64,000 nucleotides of DNA from Jacaranda mimosifolia (taxonomy: Eukaryota; Streptophyta; Magnoliopsida; Lamiales; Bignoniaceae), in the NCBI GenBank assembly GCA_018894105.1, contig CM032125.1, forward strand, positions 28,133,032 through 28,197,031, read 5' to 3'. This document shows, one piece after another, positions 24,315 through 35,181 of this stretch. The position numbers were made by a program, and so were the translations under genes. Position 1 is the stretch's first letter, and each line of letters begins with the position of its first letter. The notes under the pieces are model-generated. The model ran no database searches. It worked only from the letters and a program-made list of their open reading frames with translations, and was not told where the DNA came from.

Positions 24315-24338
24315 TATATATATATATATATATATATG
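24315..24338. repeat. (TA)n microsatellite
   Basis: About 12 TA units inside one unit of the copy-B tandem array. Confidence 0.9.
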
Positions 24339-24568
24339 AAACATTCATAACTGAAAGTTAATCAAATTTTTTTGAAATTTGTCATTTATAATATAATTTT
24401 GGGTACAAGTAAGACATTTTCATGACTTTTTTTTTTTTTGTGTGTAAAACAAGGCAAATATTTTCTAAATATCCATTATACATGAGTTCAGATATATTTT
24501 AATTAATTAAAATATTCTGAAATTTTAGTTTTATAATATGAGTATCAGGTACAAATATGACATGATCA

Positions 24569-24570
<2 letters not shown>

Positions 24571-24603
<33 letters not shown>
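24571..24603. repeat. (TG)n microsatellite
   Basis: About 16 uninterrupted TG units at the position where other units of the array have a T-rich run, so it probably arose by local expansion. Confidence 0.95.
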
Positions 24604-24606
<3 letters not shown>

Positions 24607-25210
24607 GCAAGGCAATTATTTTCCAAATATCCATTATATATGGATTTTGAACATTTTACAGCTGAAAATTAATCAAAATCTTAATTCTTTCAAAACGTGG
24701 TAGCACAATATGAGTTTCTGATAGAGATATGATTTTTTTTTTTCAAGTAAAACAAGGCACATATGTTCTGAATATCCATTATACATGTCTTCAAACACTT
24801 TATAATCGAAAATTAATCAAAAAATTTTGAAACTTGTTCTTACAACGTGAGTTTAACGTTAAAAAATGACATTATCATGATTTTCCAATGAAGTTAAAAA
24901 AATGAGTTTAAATGTTTATTGTATATGAGTCTTAATATTTCATAATTGAAAATTAATCAAAATCTTCTTAACATAACCAAAATAGGGAGAAAAGGGTACT
25001 TTTTGATTATTAATAACACATTCATGAATCATAATGAAAAATGACTTTGTAAAATATTAATTTTATCATATGGAAACTTCCAATTTTCAGTTCAATTTTC
25101 TCCTATAGCCAAAGGGAAAAAGATGGTAAAAAAAATGGAGAGAGGGGGGGGGGGGGGTTAAAACTGAAAAGAAAAGAAAAGTAAAGAGAGAGAGAAAACA
25201 AATCATATAC

Positions 25211-27072
25211 TATAGGTGTTAGAATAAAACAGTGGCCTGGGACTGATAAACACTTTGATTAATACCCCCTAATGGCGCTAGTACGTTTTAGGGAGATAGA
25301 TGTGCATTGTCCTTGGAGTCAAAATTTATAATTGTTCATACAAGTCAGATATATATTAATTCTAGTAATACAACTTTGGTTATCAAAGGATCGAAACCTA
25401 GCAGCATGGGATTTGCTATACCCTGACTAGATTAAGATTTAATTAGGTAGGACACTCCTTGAAATGGGAAATTTATGTTGTTAAGATGTACTAGTAATTT
25501 AATTACTATTAAAAAGTACTACGTAGATCTATTAATATTTATATGCATTTTATCGAAATAAGTGTCGAGGAGCCAGGGTCTCCAGGATCGTAGGACATGT
25601 ATAGCACCTTTGTGGAGTTTTAAGGTGAGGTTGCAGCCTTTCTTTTTGGGAAATGAATCATATCCACTTGTCTATTCATTTGTGTCTATTTGCAGTCGTT
25701 CTGGTGCCCAGAACTTTCTTTCATGTTATTAGATTTCTTATTCCTTGTACCCCAAACCTTGCCGGCTAACCCTGTATGTGTTGATATTTTGGTCCTGCCC
25801 ACCAGTTTCACTCCTTGCCTCTGGTTATGTTGTTCTGTGAGTTATTCGTATGGCTTTGATGGCCATATGCTATATGATTGTGCCATTCTGTCTAGTATTC
25901 TGATATGCATTCCTCTAAATGGTTTATTTTGAAATACATTTTTCAATGTTGGCATCATGTTATGACCACCCACGGGGACGCCGTTGGGAAGTTGCCACCC
26001 ATAGTGATGCAACGGGAAGTTACGCCCTGGGCTAAGTTCGGAAAGACGATCGGACAGAACGGATCAATGGTGATTGGTCTTCCAACTAGTACCTACTCGC
26101 GATCCTAACTTACAAATAGTTGGAGGTAGCTTTCCGTGAGTGGCGGGATCTGGTATGCGGCTGGCCATACCATATGTCCAGCTATTACACTGCGAGCAGA
26201 GTGCTCGAGCAATGGAGTGACAAGGGAAATTTGTTTGTGTTGTATTTGTATCTTGTTCTACTTGTTATGTTCTATTCTAGGAGCAATAAGGTTGGATTTT
26301 TCCAATAGTTTGCTATGATTTGAAAATGGTTGCTATTATGATATGTTTTGTTATGTCATGTCTTACTTGTTTCATGACCCATTTCATTTAGATTTCTATC
26401 CGTCGATACACTATTTATCGCTTTCTGACATCCTGGTTGTTCTGTTATTTGTTTTGAAGTTACTTTTGTTACTATGTAATGCCTTGTAGGGTACCCACCA
26501 TTTTCATGAGTACTATTTATTCGAGCCTCTATTTTGTTAAAGTGTCATTTTACAACTTCTGATTGTCTCGGTTCTTCCTTTTACTTCGCTTGATTATTTA
26601 TTCATCATATTAGAATCATTTTGTTAGTTCCCCTCGACCTTATGCGTTTGTTAATAGTTACCTCCCCTCCCTCCTCACTAAGTCCGAAGGACTTATGCCT
26701 CTCTCGTGTTCTTAGTTCTTTTCCCAGCTAGGTTGTGACAGGTAGCAGGTAGGGCATTGCAAGTTGCATCAGTGTATATAGTTTTTGTGAATGACATTCG
26801 GATATGCGGGATCAAGACTTGTCTTGTTGTGTCAAGGATGGTAAGTTTAGATTCAATCACTTGATGTGAGTATTATGTAAATGTAATCTTATAATTTTGA
26901 AGTTTGTGTTAATGTGGAATATTATACAATAGGATGCAATAGAGATTTGGCATAAAATGGTTTTGGGTCGTTATGATCTATTTAAATTGAATATTTTGGA
27001 TGTGCGTGTTTTGTTTTGAATTATTAAATTTATATCAGAATAGTGCCTTAGCCCAAAGCAGGCACCTCCCAG
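25211..27072 (+). mobile_element. Partial long LTR related to the 6.3-9.1 kb solo LTR
   Basis: The right half resembles the 3' half of the solo LTR at 6261-9125: similar T/G-rich composition, hairpins such as TGGTATG-CGGCTGGC-CATACCA (about 26151-26172), the palindrome AAGTCCGAAGGACTT (about 26680) followed by a T/C-rich stretch and a GTGACAGGTAG segment, and a terminal GTGCCT-rich segment ending ...GCACTACA at about 27079. The TGTAACACCC start is missing, so it is 5'-truncated or diverged. Whether its true end coincides with the CACTA-type terminus at 27073 is unclear. Confidence 0.5.
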
Positions 27073-27565
27073 CACTACAAGTAAAATTGCATTTAGTGGC
27101 ATTAAAAAGTGCCACTTAAATAGTGTTATAGTGATAATTTTATATTTAGTTGCATTCTTTAAAAGTGCCACTTGTAGCGGTGTAGTTAAATGTATAAATA
27201 TCATTAATTTATCTCTATCATGACACTAATAAAATGCAACGAAAAATTTATTAGATGATACATTAAAATATCATCAAAAATACATTAAATAACATGTCAA
27301 ATTGCCTCTATAGATACTTTTAGGTGGCATGTTAAAATATCACCAAAATTTCTTTAAATGACAAGCTAATATGTCACAAAAGTACAATAAATGACATGTT
27401 AAAATGTTACAAAAATAATTTTAAATGACATGCTAACTTATAACAAAAAGTACATATAATGACGTTAAATTGCCACAAAAAATTCTTTTAGATGACATAT
27501 TAATATGCCATAAGAAATCAATTAACTAACATCGTAAATTAAATGCCACAAAAAATTATTTTGAG
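27073..27565 (+). mobile_element. CACTA (En/Spm)-type terminus with subterminal repeats
   Basis: The sequence begins CACTACAAGTAAAATTGC, then TTTAGTGGCATT and inverted partners AAAGTGCCACTT. About eight degenerate units of 45-60 bp (AAATGACATGTTAAAATGTCACAAAA-like, the first written here in spaced form: aaatgacatg / ttaaaatgtcac / aaaa) follow to about 27560. CACTA ends with subterminal arrays are diagnostic of this superfamily. No transposase and no convincing opposite TAGTG end were found; a poor candidate (AAAGTAGTG at about 28102) was not accepted. Confidence 0.6.
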
Positions 27566-28112
27566 TAACATGTTAATCTACATCTAGTATTCCATATATG
27601 AAGCTTCCAATAGGCCCCAATTGTCTTACATAAGACTCAAACCTGAAACTATCTATTTGCGAAGATATGAGGTTACCATCAAGCTACCATTCAAGTGTTC
27701 AATATATATAGTCAAAAATATTAATTTATTTTTATACTTTGAAAGTATATTTTTTCAATAATTTATTTTCAATTATTTAATATATGCTCAAAATTATTAT
27801 ATTAAATAACACATTTAAAAAGATGCGAGAGATTAAACTTAGAGATGAAAAATATTCATAAAAAAGCATAATATATAGGTGAGGAGAGAAAAATAGGCAA
27901 AAACTTAAATTTCTATAAAAATATGGTTAATTTAGTTGATTTATTAAAAATATGTGAAGTAATTAATTTAATCAATACATTGTGATAAGATATAAATTTA
28001 TTAATTTTACAATTATTAATATACATATACTTCTCTACGTTTATAATATTTATTTCATGTCACGTCATAAGTAAATTATAAGAGGTATTTCTTTTCCAAA
28101 AAAAGTAGTGAT
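27566..28112. other. AT-rich, nothing recognised
   Basis: Extremely AT-rich DNA after the CACTA-type array, possibly its interior. No open frame or element end recognised. Confidence 0.4.
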
Positions 28113-28415
28113 ACTAGTTAAATGCCTTTAACATATAGTTATATTAGTATCTTCAAGAAATTATATGTTTACAATATCTATTAATCAATTGTCATTAAGT
28201 ATTATATTATGGTGATATTATTTTATTACTATCACTATATTATTTTAATGTGTCACTTTACTTTAAAATGACTAGTTAAATGCCTTTAACATATAGTTAT
28301 ATTAGTATCTTCAAGAAATTATATGTTTACAATATTTATTGATCAATTTCCATTAAGTATTATATTATAGTGATATTTTTCTATTACTATCACTATATTA
28401 TTTTAATGTGTCGCA
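28113..28415 (+). repeat. 158-bp tandem duplication
   Basis: ACTAGTTAAATGCCTTTAAC starts at 28113 and again at 28271. Both copies run through CTATCACTATATTATTTTAA to TGTGTCRC with only a few differences. Confidence 0.9.
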
Positions 28416-29828
28416 CATTAATATATAAATAATTAAATATCTATATTTTATTATGGGGGAAGAATTCAAATTAAACTTCATATTCCTGTGAATCCATGTT
28501 TGGAAAATCGGACCGAATCGATCGGTCGGATCGGTGACCGGAGGCCAATCCGGTCCAATTGAAGCTTAAAAATCGGTGGCCTTCTAAACCGGTCAAAAAC
28601 CGATTCAACTGGTGGTGGTTCGACCGGTTCACTTGTTTTTCTATTTTTTTTAAATTTAAAAATTATTCTTTTTAAAAATAAATAAAAAATGTAAAGAAAA
28701 GGAAAAAGAGTTATGAGTTGAAGATGATGACTAAAGATTTTGGACATATAGTTTTTTAAAACATCACTTATTCCTTAAAATTTAATGAAGTAGTAGTTAT
28801 ATGTGAATGTTTATGTCTACTTTGTTGTTTTATTTTGTTTAATCTCTTTTAAATTGTGTTGAATATTTAATGTATAAAAATTTATTTTTATTTAGTTTTA
28901 AATTATGAAATGAACGATTATTTAAATTAATGTTAAATATTTATTTATTTATTTATTTATCCTTGACTAATTGTGAAGTAGTTTTTTTTTTATAAGAACA
29001 TATTTAAAAATGAGTAAGAATTGAAAATGTTTTAAATAATATTTTTTCTATATTATTGGATGTTTTATTTTTTGTTAATATTAAAATATTATATATATTT
29101 ATAAAATTAAATATAATCATTACGTCATTATAATGTCATACCAGTTAAATCGATAGTTGAATCGATAAAATCAGTAACCAATTATGTTGTACCGATTCTT
29201 TGTTGGGTTAGATTTTGAAAACATTGCTGTGAATAGTACCATAGATTAATGGCTGTATCCAAGTCCTCCTATAGTGGCATGGAAAAGGGACTGTATTCTG
29301 GTTCACATTAAAGTATGAATAATTAATTAAATATCTATACGTTTTGGCCTTATTTTCTCAACCTTTTCCCCTCGTATGCTTTAGCATTGAATAAGTATTT
29401 ACTCATAATGAACCAACCTAGTGTGAAAGGTGAAGGCTCACCAATAGAACTTTATTTGGAAATTTCTTGAAAATTCTTGTCCTCTTTAATTTAGGGATGC
29501 TTTCCAACATTTTTAATATTAAATTTCTCTATTTTAATTGATATTTTATTGTTTTATTTTATATTTTAAATAAATATATAGTGTATAAAGTATTTTTTAA
29601 ATACATATTACTTATAAAATATTTGATGTGTATTGTTCAAATGAAATATGAGATGAATTGTAAAATTAAAATGAAGGATCTAATAATGAATATAATCATG
29701 AATTAGTTTGGAGAATTTTTTTTTCCCCTAATAAAAAGTTAACTATGTACATGCGTGAATGTCAAAGATAATTTTATTATAATTCTCAGCCATCAAAAGA
29801 CTGCTTTAGTCAACTTGTTATGACTTGC
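28413..29828 (+). repeat. Duplicated segment, copy 1 (split by a hAT element)
   Basis: Outside the hAT insertion this matches 30557-31212 almost base for base, for example GAATAATTAATTAAATATCT and ACTATGTACATGCGTGAA. Net length is about 680 bp. Both copies end at TATGACTTGCT / TATGAATTGCT. Confidence 0.9.
28494..29226. mobile_element. hAT-type non-autonomous element, 733 bp
   Basis: Exact 8-bp target-site duplication CTGTGAAT at 28486-28493 and 29227-29234. Imperfect TIRs are CCATGTTTGGAAAATCGGAC (left) and CAATGTTTTCAAAATCTAAC (right, reverse complement). The left subterminal part is rich in CCGGT/ACCGG motifs (28500-28635). The duplicate at 30630-30637 carries a single CTGTGAAT, the empty site. 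No transposase. Confidence 0.9.
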
Positions 29829-29833
29829 TGGAA

Positions 29834-30167
29834 GGAAATTTGGTCCTCAAACATAATCACTTATTGGCTTTTGGTCTCCAAACAATTTCAAGTTGTACTT
29901 TTTGGTCCTCAAACCTGCTGTTTTTCCCCTCAAAAGTTGTCATGTGCATACCATTAGTTTTGACGGCTGAAGTAATGGCAATGACGAAAATAGTTAAAAA
30001 ATTGTCAATTTGAGGATAAAAGTGTAACTCAAAAACTAATGGTATGCACATGACAACTTTTGAGGGGAAAAACAGCAGGTTTGAGGACCAAAAAGTACAA
30101 CTTGAAATTGTTTGGGGACTAAAAGCAAATAAATGATTATGTTTGAAAACCAAAATTATAATTTTCC
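29834..30167. mobile_element. Foldback (long inverted repeat) MITE
   Basis: Two arms of about 137 bp (29834-29970 and 30031-30167) are inverted copies of each other, separated by about 60 bp. Arms contain TTTGGTCCTCAAACATAATC, CAATTTCAAGTTGTACTTTT and GTTGTCATGTGCATACCATT. The plus and minus frames across it encode nearly the same peptide because of the symmetry, which is not coding evidence. Target-site duplication not resolved. Confidence 0.85.
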
Positions 30168-30299
30168 CATTATAACTACTAAGATTCTTCCATCACTCAT
30201 CCATAAAAAATATAGATTTGCCTAAGGAAAAAAGTTGTTTTATTTTAAATCTGATCGCTCTTTTTTTTGACTAATTATTTATTCTCCTCAAACAAGACC

Positions 30300-30556
30300 T
30301 CCTTGAAGTATTCTCATTTGAAACAGGAACAAATTACGAGAAAATGTCGGAAGTATGTATCTCGTAAAATCCCTCAAACAATGAAGTAAAACCTTTTAAA
30401 ATTCATAAAAGATTGCTAAAATGAAAATTGAAGACGAGTCGGCTCAACGAAAATTCATAAAAGATTGCTAAAACAAAACAGGATACTTGAGGACTAGTCG
30501 GCTCACTCAAACGCCAACCTGTTGATTCATGCATGCACCTTGACTTGAAAATCCAA
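30300..30556 (+). repeat. Segment also present at 43.9-44.2 kb
   Basis: Matches about 43980-44220 over GAGAAAATGTCGGAAGTATR, CAAAATCCCTCAA, and CTGTTGATTCATGCATG to CCACATTAAAATATAAAT. It contains a local ~55-bp tandem duplication (AATTCATAAAAGATTGCTAA at 30399 and 30452). Confidence 0.8.
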
Positions 30557-31212
30557 CCACATTAAAATATAAATACTTAAATATCTATATTTTATTATGG
30601 GAGAAGAACTCAAATTGAACTTCATATTCCTGTGAATAGTACCTTCAATTAATGGCGGTATCCAAGTCCTCCCTAGTGGCATGGAAAAGGGACTATATTC
30701 TAGTCCACATTAAAGTATGAATAATTAATTAAATATCTATACGTTTTGGCCTTTTTTTCTCAACCTTTTCCCCTTGTATGCTTCAGCATTTAATAAGTAT
30801 TTACTCATAATGAACCAACCTAGTGTGAAAGGTGAAGGCTCATCAATAGAACTTTATTTGGAAATTTCTTGAAAATTCTTGTCCTCTTTAATTTAGGGAT
30901 GCTTTCCAACATTTTTAATATTAAATTTCTCTATTTTAATTGATATTTTATTGTTTTATTTTATATTTTAAATAAATATATAGTGTATAAAGTATTTTTT
31001 AAATACATATTACCTATAAAATATTTGATGTGTATTGTTTATACAATTAAAACGAAGGATCTAATAATGAATATAATCATGAATTAGTTTGGAGAATTTT
31101 TTTTTCCCTGATAAAAAGTTAACTATGTACATGCGTGAAAGCCAAAGATAATTTTATTATAATTCTCAGCCGTCGGAAGACCGCTTTAATCAACTTGTTA
31201 TGAATTGCTCAA
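30557..31212 (+). repeat. Duplicated segment, copy 2 (empty site)
   Basis: Partner of 28413-29828 without the hAT element. Begins CCACATTAAAATATAAAT and ends TATGAATTGCT. It lacks a short stretch present in copy 1 at about 29640. Confidence 0.9.
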
Positions 31213-31508
31213 CTAATTTAAAAAAATTGATCGTTTAATTTAGAATATGTGTACTCTTTTAATTTTAGGATTTGTATTTTCTATTGACCATCAATGTGAA
31301 CAAATCAAGTCTCCGAAGGAAAAAAGAAAAGACTTTAGTATCTTTGGACCAAATATGTTCAGACTACGGAAACAAATTACACATGACATAGTCTCTTCAA
31401 TTCTTGACTACTTTCTGAAACACCACGAATTAGTAATAGAACAAGAGTCAAGGATGGATCTGGGGGGCAAGCAGGGTTAATTGCTGCCCAAGTTTATTAT
31501 ATATGTAC

Positions 31509-31559
<51 letters not shown>

Positions 31560-32020
31560 TAATATTTAATTTAAATTTTAAAGGAATAGATCATTAATAT
31601 TAACTAAAAGTACTTAATTTTTAATTACCATTGATTAGTTTTCAAAAAAATGAACTTTTTTATTGGGCCTTAAATCAAAAATTGGAATTAAAATTAATTT
31701 TAATTACCATAGATTACTTTAAATCAATTGATAAATTTTGTATCTATTTTAATTTTCTAAAACCCAAAACAAATTCTTAGACACATTTTTACATTAAGTA
31801 ATCAAGTAGTGAAGACAATTAAGTTAAGCCTGTTATGGCACTTTCATTTTTTTATTTGTTTGAAAAAATATTACATGACCAGATAAATCAAGAGACTTAT
31901 AATTAAAACAACCTTGTTTTGACTTCAATAAGATTAAGGTAAAGAGATAAAGATAAGTGGATTTTTTTAAATAAAAAAAAAAGAACAAATTTCATGGATT
32001 CTTTTTTTTTTTTTGGGTCT
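31213..32020. other. AT-rich DNA with TA/GA microsatellite
   Basis: Includes (TA)n at 31510-31529 followed by (AG)n to 31554. A 77-residue open frame at 31247-31480 has no family signature; its end, GGATCTGGGGGGCAAGCAGG, resembles a hAT element terminus upstream of the transposase remnant. Confidence 0.45.
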
Positions 32021-32026
32021 TTCAAT

Positions 32027-32160
32027 AGCTACAAGTGAGGAAACCTTTTTCGCTATGAATATTATCAAGAATAGGCTCCAAATTAAAATAAGATGAGTTT
32101 TAACGACATTGATTCAATCATTGATGAATCCTATGATATGAAAAAGCATGGTGTTCAATT
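32027..32160 (+). pseudogene. hAT transposase C-terminal (dimerisation) remnant
   Basis: The frame reads ATSEETFFAMNIIKNRLQIK, matching the conserved T-x-x-ERSFSAMNIVKNRLRN block of the hAT dimerisation domain in plant TTF-type hAT transposases. A stop follows soon after and the downstream part is frameshifted. Flanking sequences at about 31450 (GGATCTGGGGGGCAAG) and 32250 (TTTGAATCCGACTCTG) could be the decayed element ends. It is too short to have function. Confidence 0.6.
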
Positions 32161-32279
32161 TCGATAAAGATGTGATTTTGATTTCACAAATTATAAACTT
32201 TGCATTTGAACTTTATATGTTTCATAATTTTTGTTCCTCCACTCTCATTTTTGAATCCGACTCTGATAGGAATTATGAC

Positions 32280-33540
32280 AAGCTAGCATATATAATGTGT
32301 TTCATTTATCTTTTTTAATTGAGTGAATGGTGTAAAATATCATATTGCTACATATAGTTGGTTGGTCTTCACGTTAAATTTGGGCAAATGAAGTCCAACT
32401 GGGCATCCCATTGAGAGGTTGGATTCTCACTTGCTTTATGAACTAACTGATAATCCGGGGTATTCTAAGTTTCTAACAGAATTCTTCAAATGATCAAGTT
32501 AGGACCTTCACATGAACAAAATGCTAAAATAAAGAGTACAACGAAAGAAATACTGATCTAGGTGAAGGATTTCATAGGGATATTATTCCAAAATATAATA
32601 TGTCACTCAAATATTCATTAATTGAATTTGATTGATACCATTTCAATTATTCTATTCTAATACCATATCAAGAAGTAAATAAATACCAATAATTTTAACC
32701 ATAGAACAGCAAAAATAATTATATTTTCGTAATCTTGTCATTGAAATGATACCCTCATTTGATATCAAACCTAGTTTTCAAATTCCTCTAATGATTTGCC
32801 AAGTGGTCTTTGATATAATAACATTAGTCTTACACATAAAGTATATTAAAAAAAAAAAAAAAATTCCTCTAGTGGCATAGAAAATATTTATTGATAATCT
32901 TATGTAAGGAAGAATCATGATATGGCCTAAAAGAAAAACCTATTTTATCCTTAAGAAAGTTGGGTTCGTGTAGTTTTTATCCAGATCACATTCGGATCAA
33001 TCAACCTGAGCCTCGACCCGAACATCTCCCCTCTTGATTTACTTAGCTCATGGACATTTGAGACTTCGCCACCTCATCCACAACATATTTTGTTAGATTG
33101 CACCATAACATAAATAGTCAAAGGTTTACCATATTTCCTTGCAATTCATTAGTTACTCACCTTTTTAAAATTTCTCCAGCATAGCTTACATTATTTCGAC
33201 CTCCAATCTGAGCATTGAAGAGTCTTTTATTGAGCCAACTCCATTAAACTTTCTCGTAATTTGATTTCGGCCATCAAAATATGAACACTTTAATATGATA
33301 TGTGGTTCTAGAGATCTTGACTTAATAAATGAAGAAGACCTCTCTATCAGACCGGAGCAACTCCATAAACCTCGAGCAATTGAAAAGTTAATTTCTAGCT
33401 CGCATCAAATTGGCTTGTGGAGCCATCATGATTTAAGAATGACAACATGCATAATTCTTTACTATTGTCTTTCCTTTTGTCGCCGTAGAAAACTTGGTCA
33501 TGGAAAAATGAGTACGTACGCACTAAGTTGACTCAGGCGT
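32280..33540. other. Intergenic, upstream of the lipid transfer protein gene
   Basis: AT-rich with no recognised gene or element. Poly(A) at 32849-32863. The 3' part should contain the promoter region of the downstream gene. Confidence 0.4.
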
Positions 33541-33571
33541 CAAAGTCTTCTCCTCTTAAAATCTTCCTATC

Positions 33572-33579
33572 TATAAATA
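33572..33579 (+). promoter_or_regulatory. TATA box of the lipid transfer protein gene
   Basis: TATAAATA in the context CTATCTATAAATAGAGG, 55 bases before the ATG, fits a plant core promoter with a 20-30 nt 5' leader. Confidence 0.75.
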
Positions 33580-33626
33580 GAGGAACATAAGTGAGACAAA
33601 TTGCTAACTAAACAAGAGAATACAAA

Positions 33627-34526
33627 ATGAAAGGACATTCATCACTGGTTGTGGTGGTGATGATATTGGTGGTGGCGGCGGCTGCTCCGGCGGTGCTGGG
33701 GCAGAACCTAACCCCAAGCCAATGTAACGAGGAGAAAAATAAATTAAGGGACACCTGTAGGTCTGTGGCTGTGATATTCGGGCAAAAGCCGTCAGCGGCA
33801 TGCTGCCAGCTGGTGAGGGCGGCTCACGTGGAGTGTGTGTGCCCTTTTGTTACCCCAAAGTTGGTGGCGGCTCTTGGTGGGGCTCAACGTACTATTCAAT
33901 TAGTTCAGAGTTGTGGCAGAGCCATTCCTCGCAATTTTAAGTGTGGAAGTAAGTACAAGCATATATATATATATATATATACACACACATATATATTCTT
34001 TATTTATATACATCTATACTAAGAGTTCGTCATACTTCATGTAGGAGATTAATATTATTAGGCCAAAAATCACTCAATATTTTTATATATATATATATAT
34101 ATTAAAATTGACTGACTTAGATCGAATTGACTTTTATTTGGTCAAATTGATCCATAGCATGTAAGGTTTTAAATACATCAATCCAATTCATTTGGCGCAA
34201 AAATTCATAGAATCAAATTTATATGGTATATCTAGTAGAATGAAATATTTCAATATTGCATATTTAGGAATAAACTATGGGAATGAATTATTATTATTTT
34301 ATATATAGATGAATACCATTTAGCATGTATTGATAATATGATTACATTTGAAGTGTTCATGTATCTCAATATTTCAAATTAGTCTGATTATCAATTTTGA
34401 ACGAATATTTATAAGTTTAATGTTTCATATTAGTCTACGATCATTAAATATATTTTTTACATATTGCAATTAACTTACCATATTATCTCTACTTATTTTC
34501 CTGCAGGTGTGACCACTCCTCCTTGA
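33627..34526 (+). CDS. Non-specific lipid transfer protein, two exons
   Basis: Small secreted eight-cysteine protein of the LTP/2S-albumin/hydrophobic-seed-protein superfamily. Such proteins bind lipids in the cell wall and act in cuticle, signalling or defence. Exon 1 is 33627-33948; intron 33949-34506 (GTAAGT...CTGCAG, with a (TA)n tract); exon 2 is 34507-34526, adding SVTTPP-type residues before TGA, for 113 aa in all. A hydrophobic signal peptide covers about residues 1-25 (LVVVVMILVVAAAAPAVLG). The mature part has C-X10-C-X14-CC-X9-C-V-C-X23-C-X9-C, all eight cysteines present. The hydrophobic residue in CXC and the spacing are closest to type VI or type 2-like nsLTPs. ATG lies 22 bases after CTAACTAAAC and is the first in the leader. 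No GPI-tail is seen. It looks intact; the spacing class and ligand are inferred. Confidence 0.93.
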
Positions 34527-34596
34527 ACTATCTTCTTTCGGTCGATCAAGATGCTAATGATACGATGATACTTAATATTTACATCTATAATGATTT

Positions 34597-34602
34597 AATA
34601 AA
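34597..34602 (+). terminator. Poly(A) signal of the lipid transfer protein gene
   Basis: AATAAA lies 71 bases after the stop codon, within an A/T-rich 3' region, a usual distance for a plant near-upstream element. Confidence 0.6.
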
Positions 34603-35172
34603 AAATGAGCTGTATGAAGCCTTGGCACCCACCCCCACCCCCCTTTTTACACCTACCCCGCCATTATAATAATGACAGTGTTAATCTCGTATGTACTCTT
34701 TTCATCTGATATTATCTCCATCAAAATATATTAATAATGTCATTTTATGTCTATGTTTGTAATCTTTTTAAAATTGACTTGGAAGCCTTTGTTAGTGGAA
34801 TGAAAGAGATTTTAGTTGAGCTAATATTCAAAGCATGCATCACATATTTATTTGAATAAAACATAAAAATTTATAGTAATAAATAATGGTACCACACTTC
34901 CAAAATATTTGTATGAAAGTTAACTGCCACATCTAAGAGATATTTTCTTAGTTAATTAGTTAATTAGTTAATATCCGACAGATGGACTGATGTTTTGATA
35001 ATCAAGTAATACATCACACTAAAATTAAATATTGCTCAAAACTTGATACCAAGTTTAATTATAAACCACTTTATATTTTAATTAAATTAAAATTTGACAA
35101 TCACACTATACATATATATAAATAATTTGTTGCATCGTATATAAAGTTGATGACATAAATAGGAACTAGAAA
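34603..35172. other. Intergenic, nothing recognised
   Basis: AT-rich sequence with no open frame or element end; only TTAGTTAATTAGTTAAT-type simple repeats (about 34950). Confidence 0.4.
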
Positions 35173-35181
35173 TGAAACATA

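Larger units (their letters stand above)
18186..25210 (+). repeat. Paralogous segment copy B (interrupted by copia)
   Basis: Copy B aligns with copy A from the CTGCTTCTTTTGAACCTGG phrase at 18200, through CGGACCTACAATGATCCTCT at 18846, the block at 19030-19500 and the tandem field 24060-25130. It is interrupted only by the copia element 20218-23949. Local tandem duplications of about 75 bp are unique to B (19565-19640/19641-19716 and about 19836/19917). At about 25140 the alignment ends beside a run of 14 G (25144-25157). Exon-like remnants (for example ARFKGRQKVERLEVTLNFPK at about 18920) contain stops nearby, so coding capacity is lost. Confidence 0.75.

Noticed and set aside
28100..28112. 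AAAGTAGTG as the opposite end of the CACTA-type element
   Set aside because: Only the last six bases match the inverted terminus and no 3-bp target duplication agrees.
29825..30153. Plus and minus open frames encoding the same peptide
   Set aside because: Inevitable result of the foldback symmetry.
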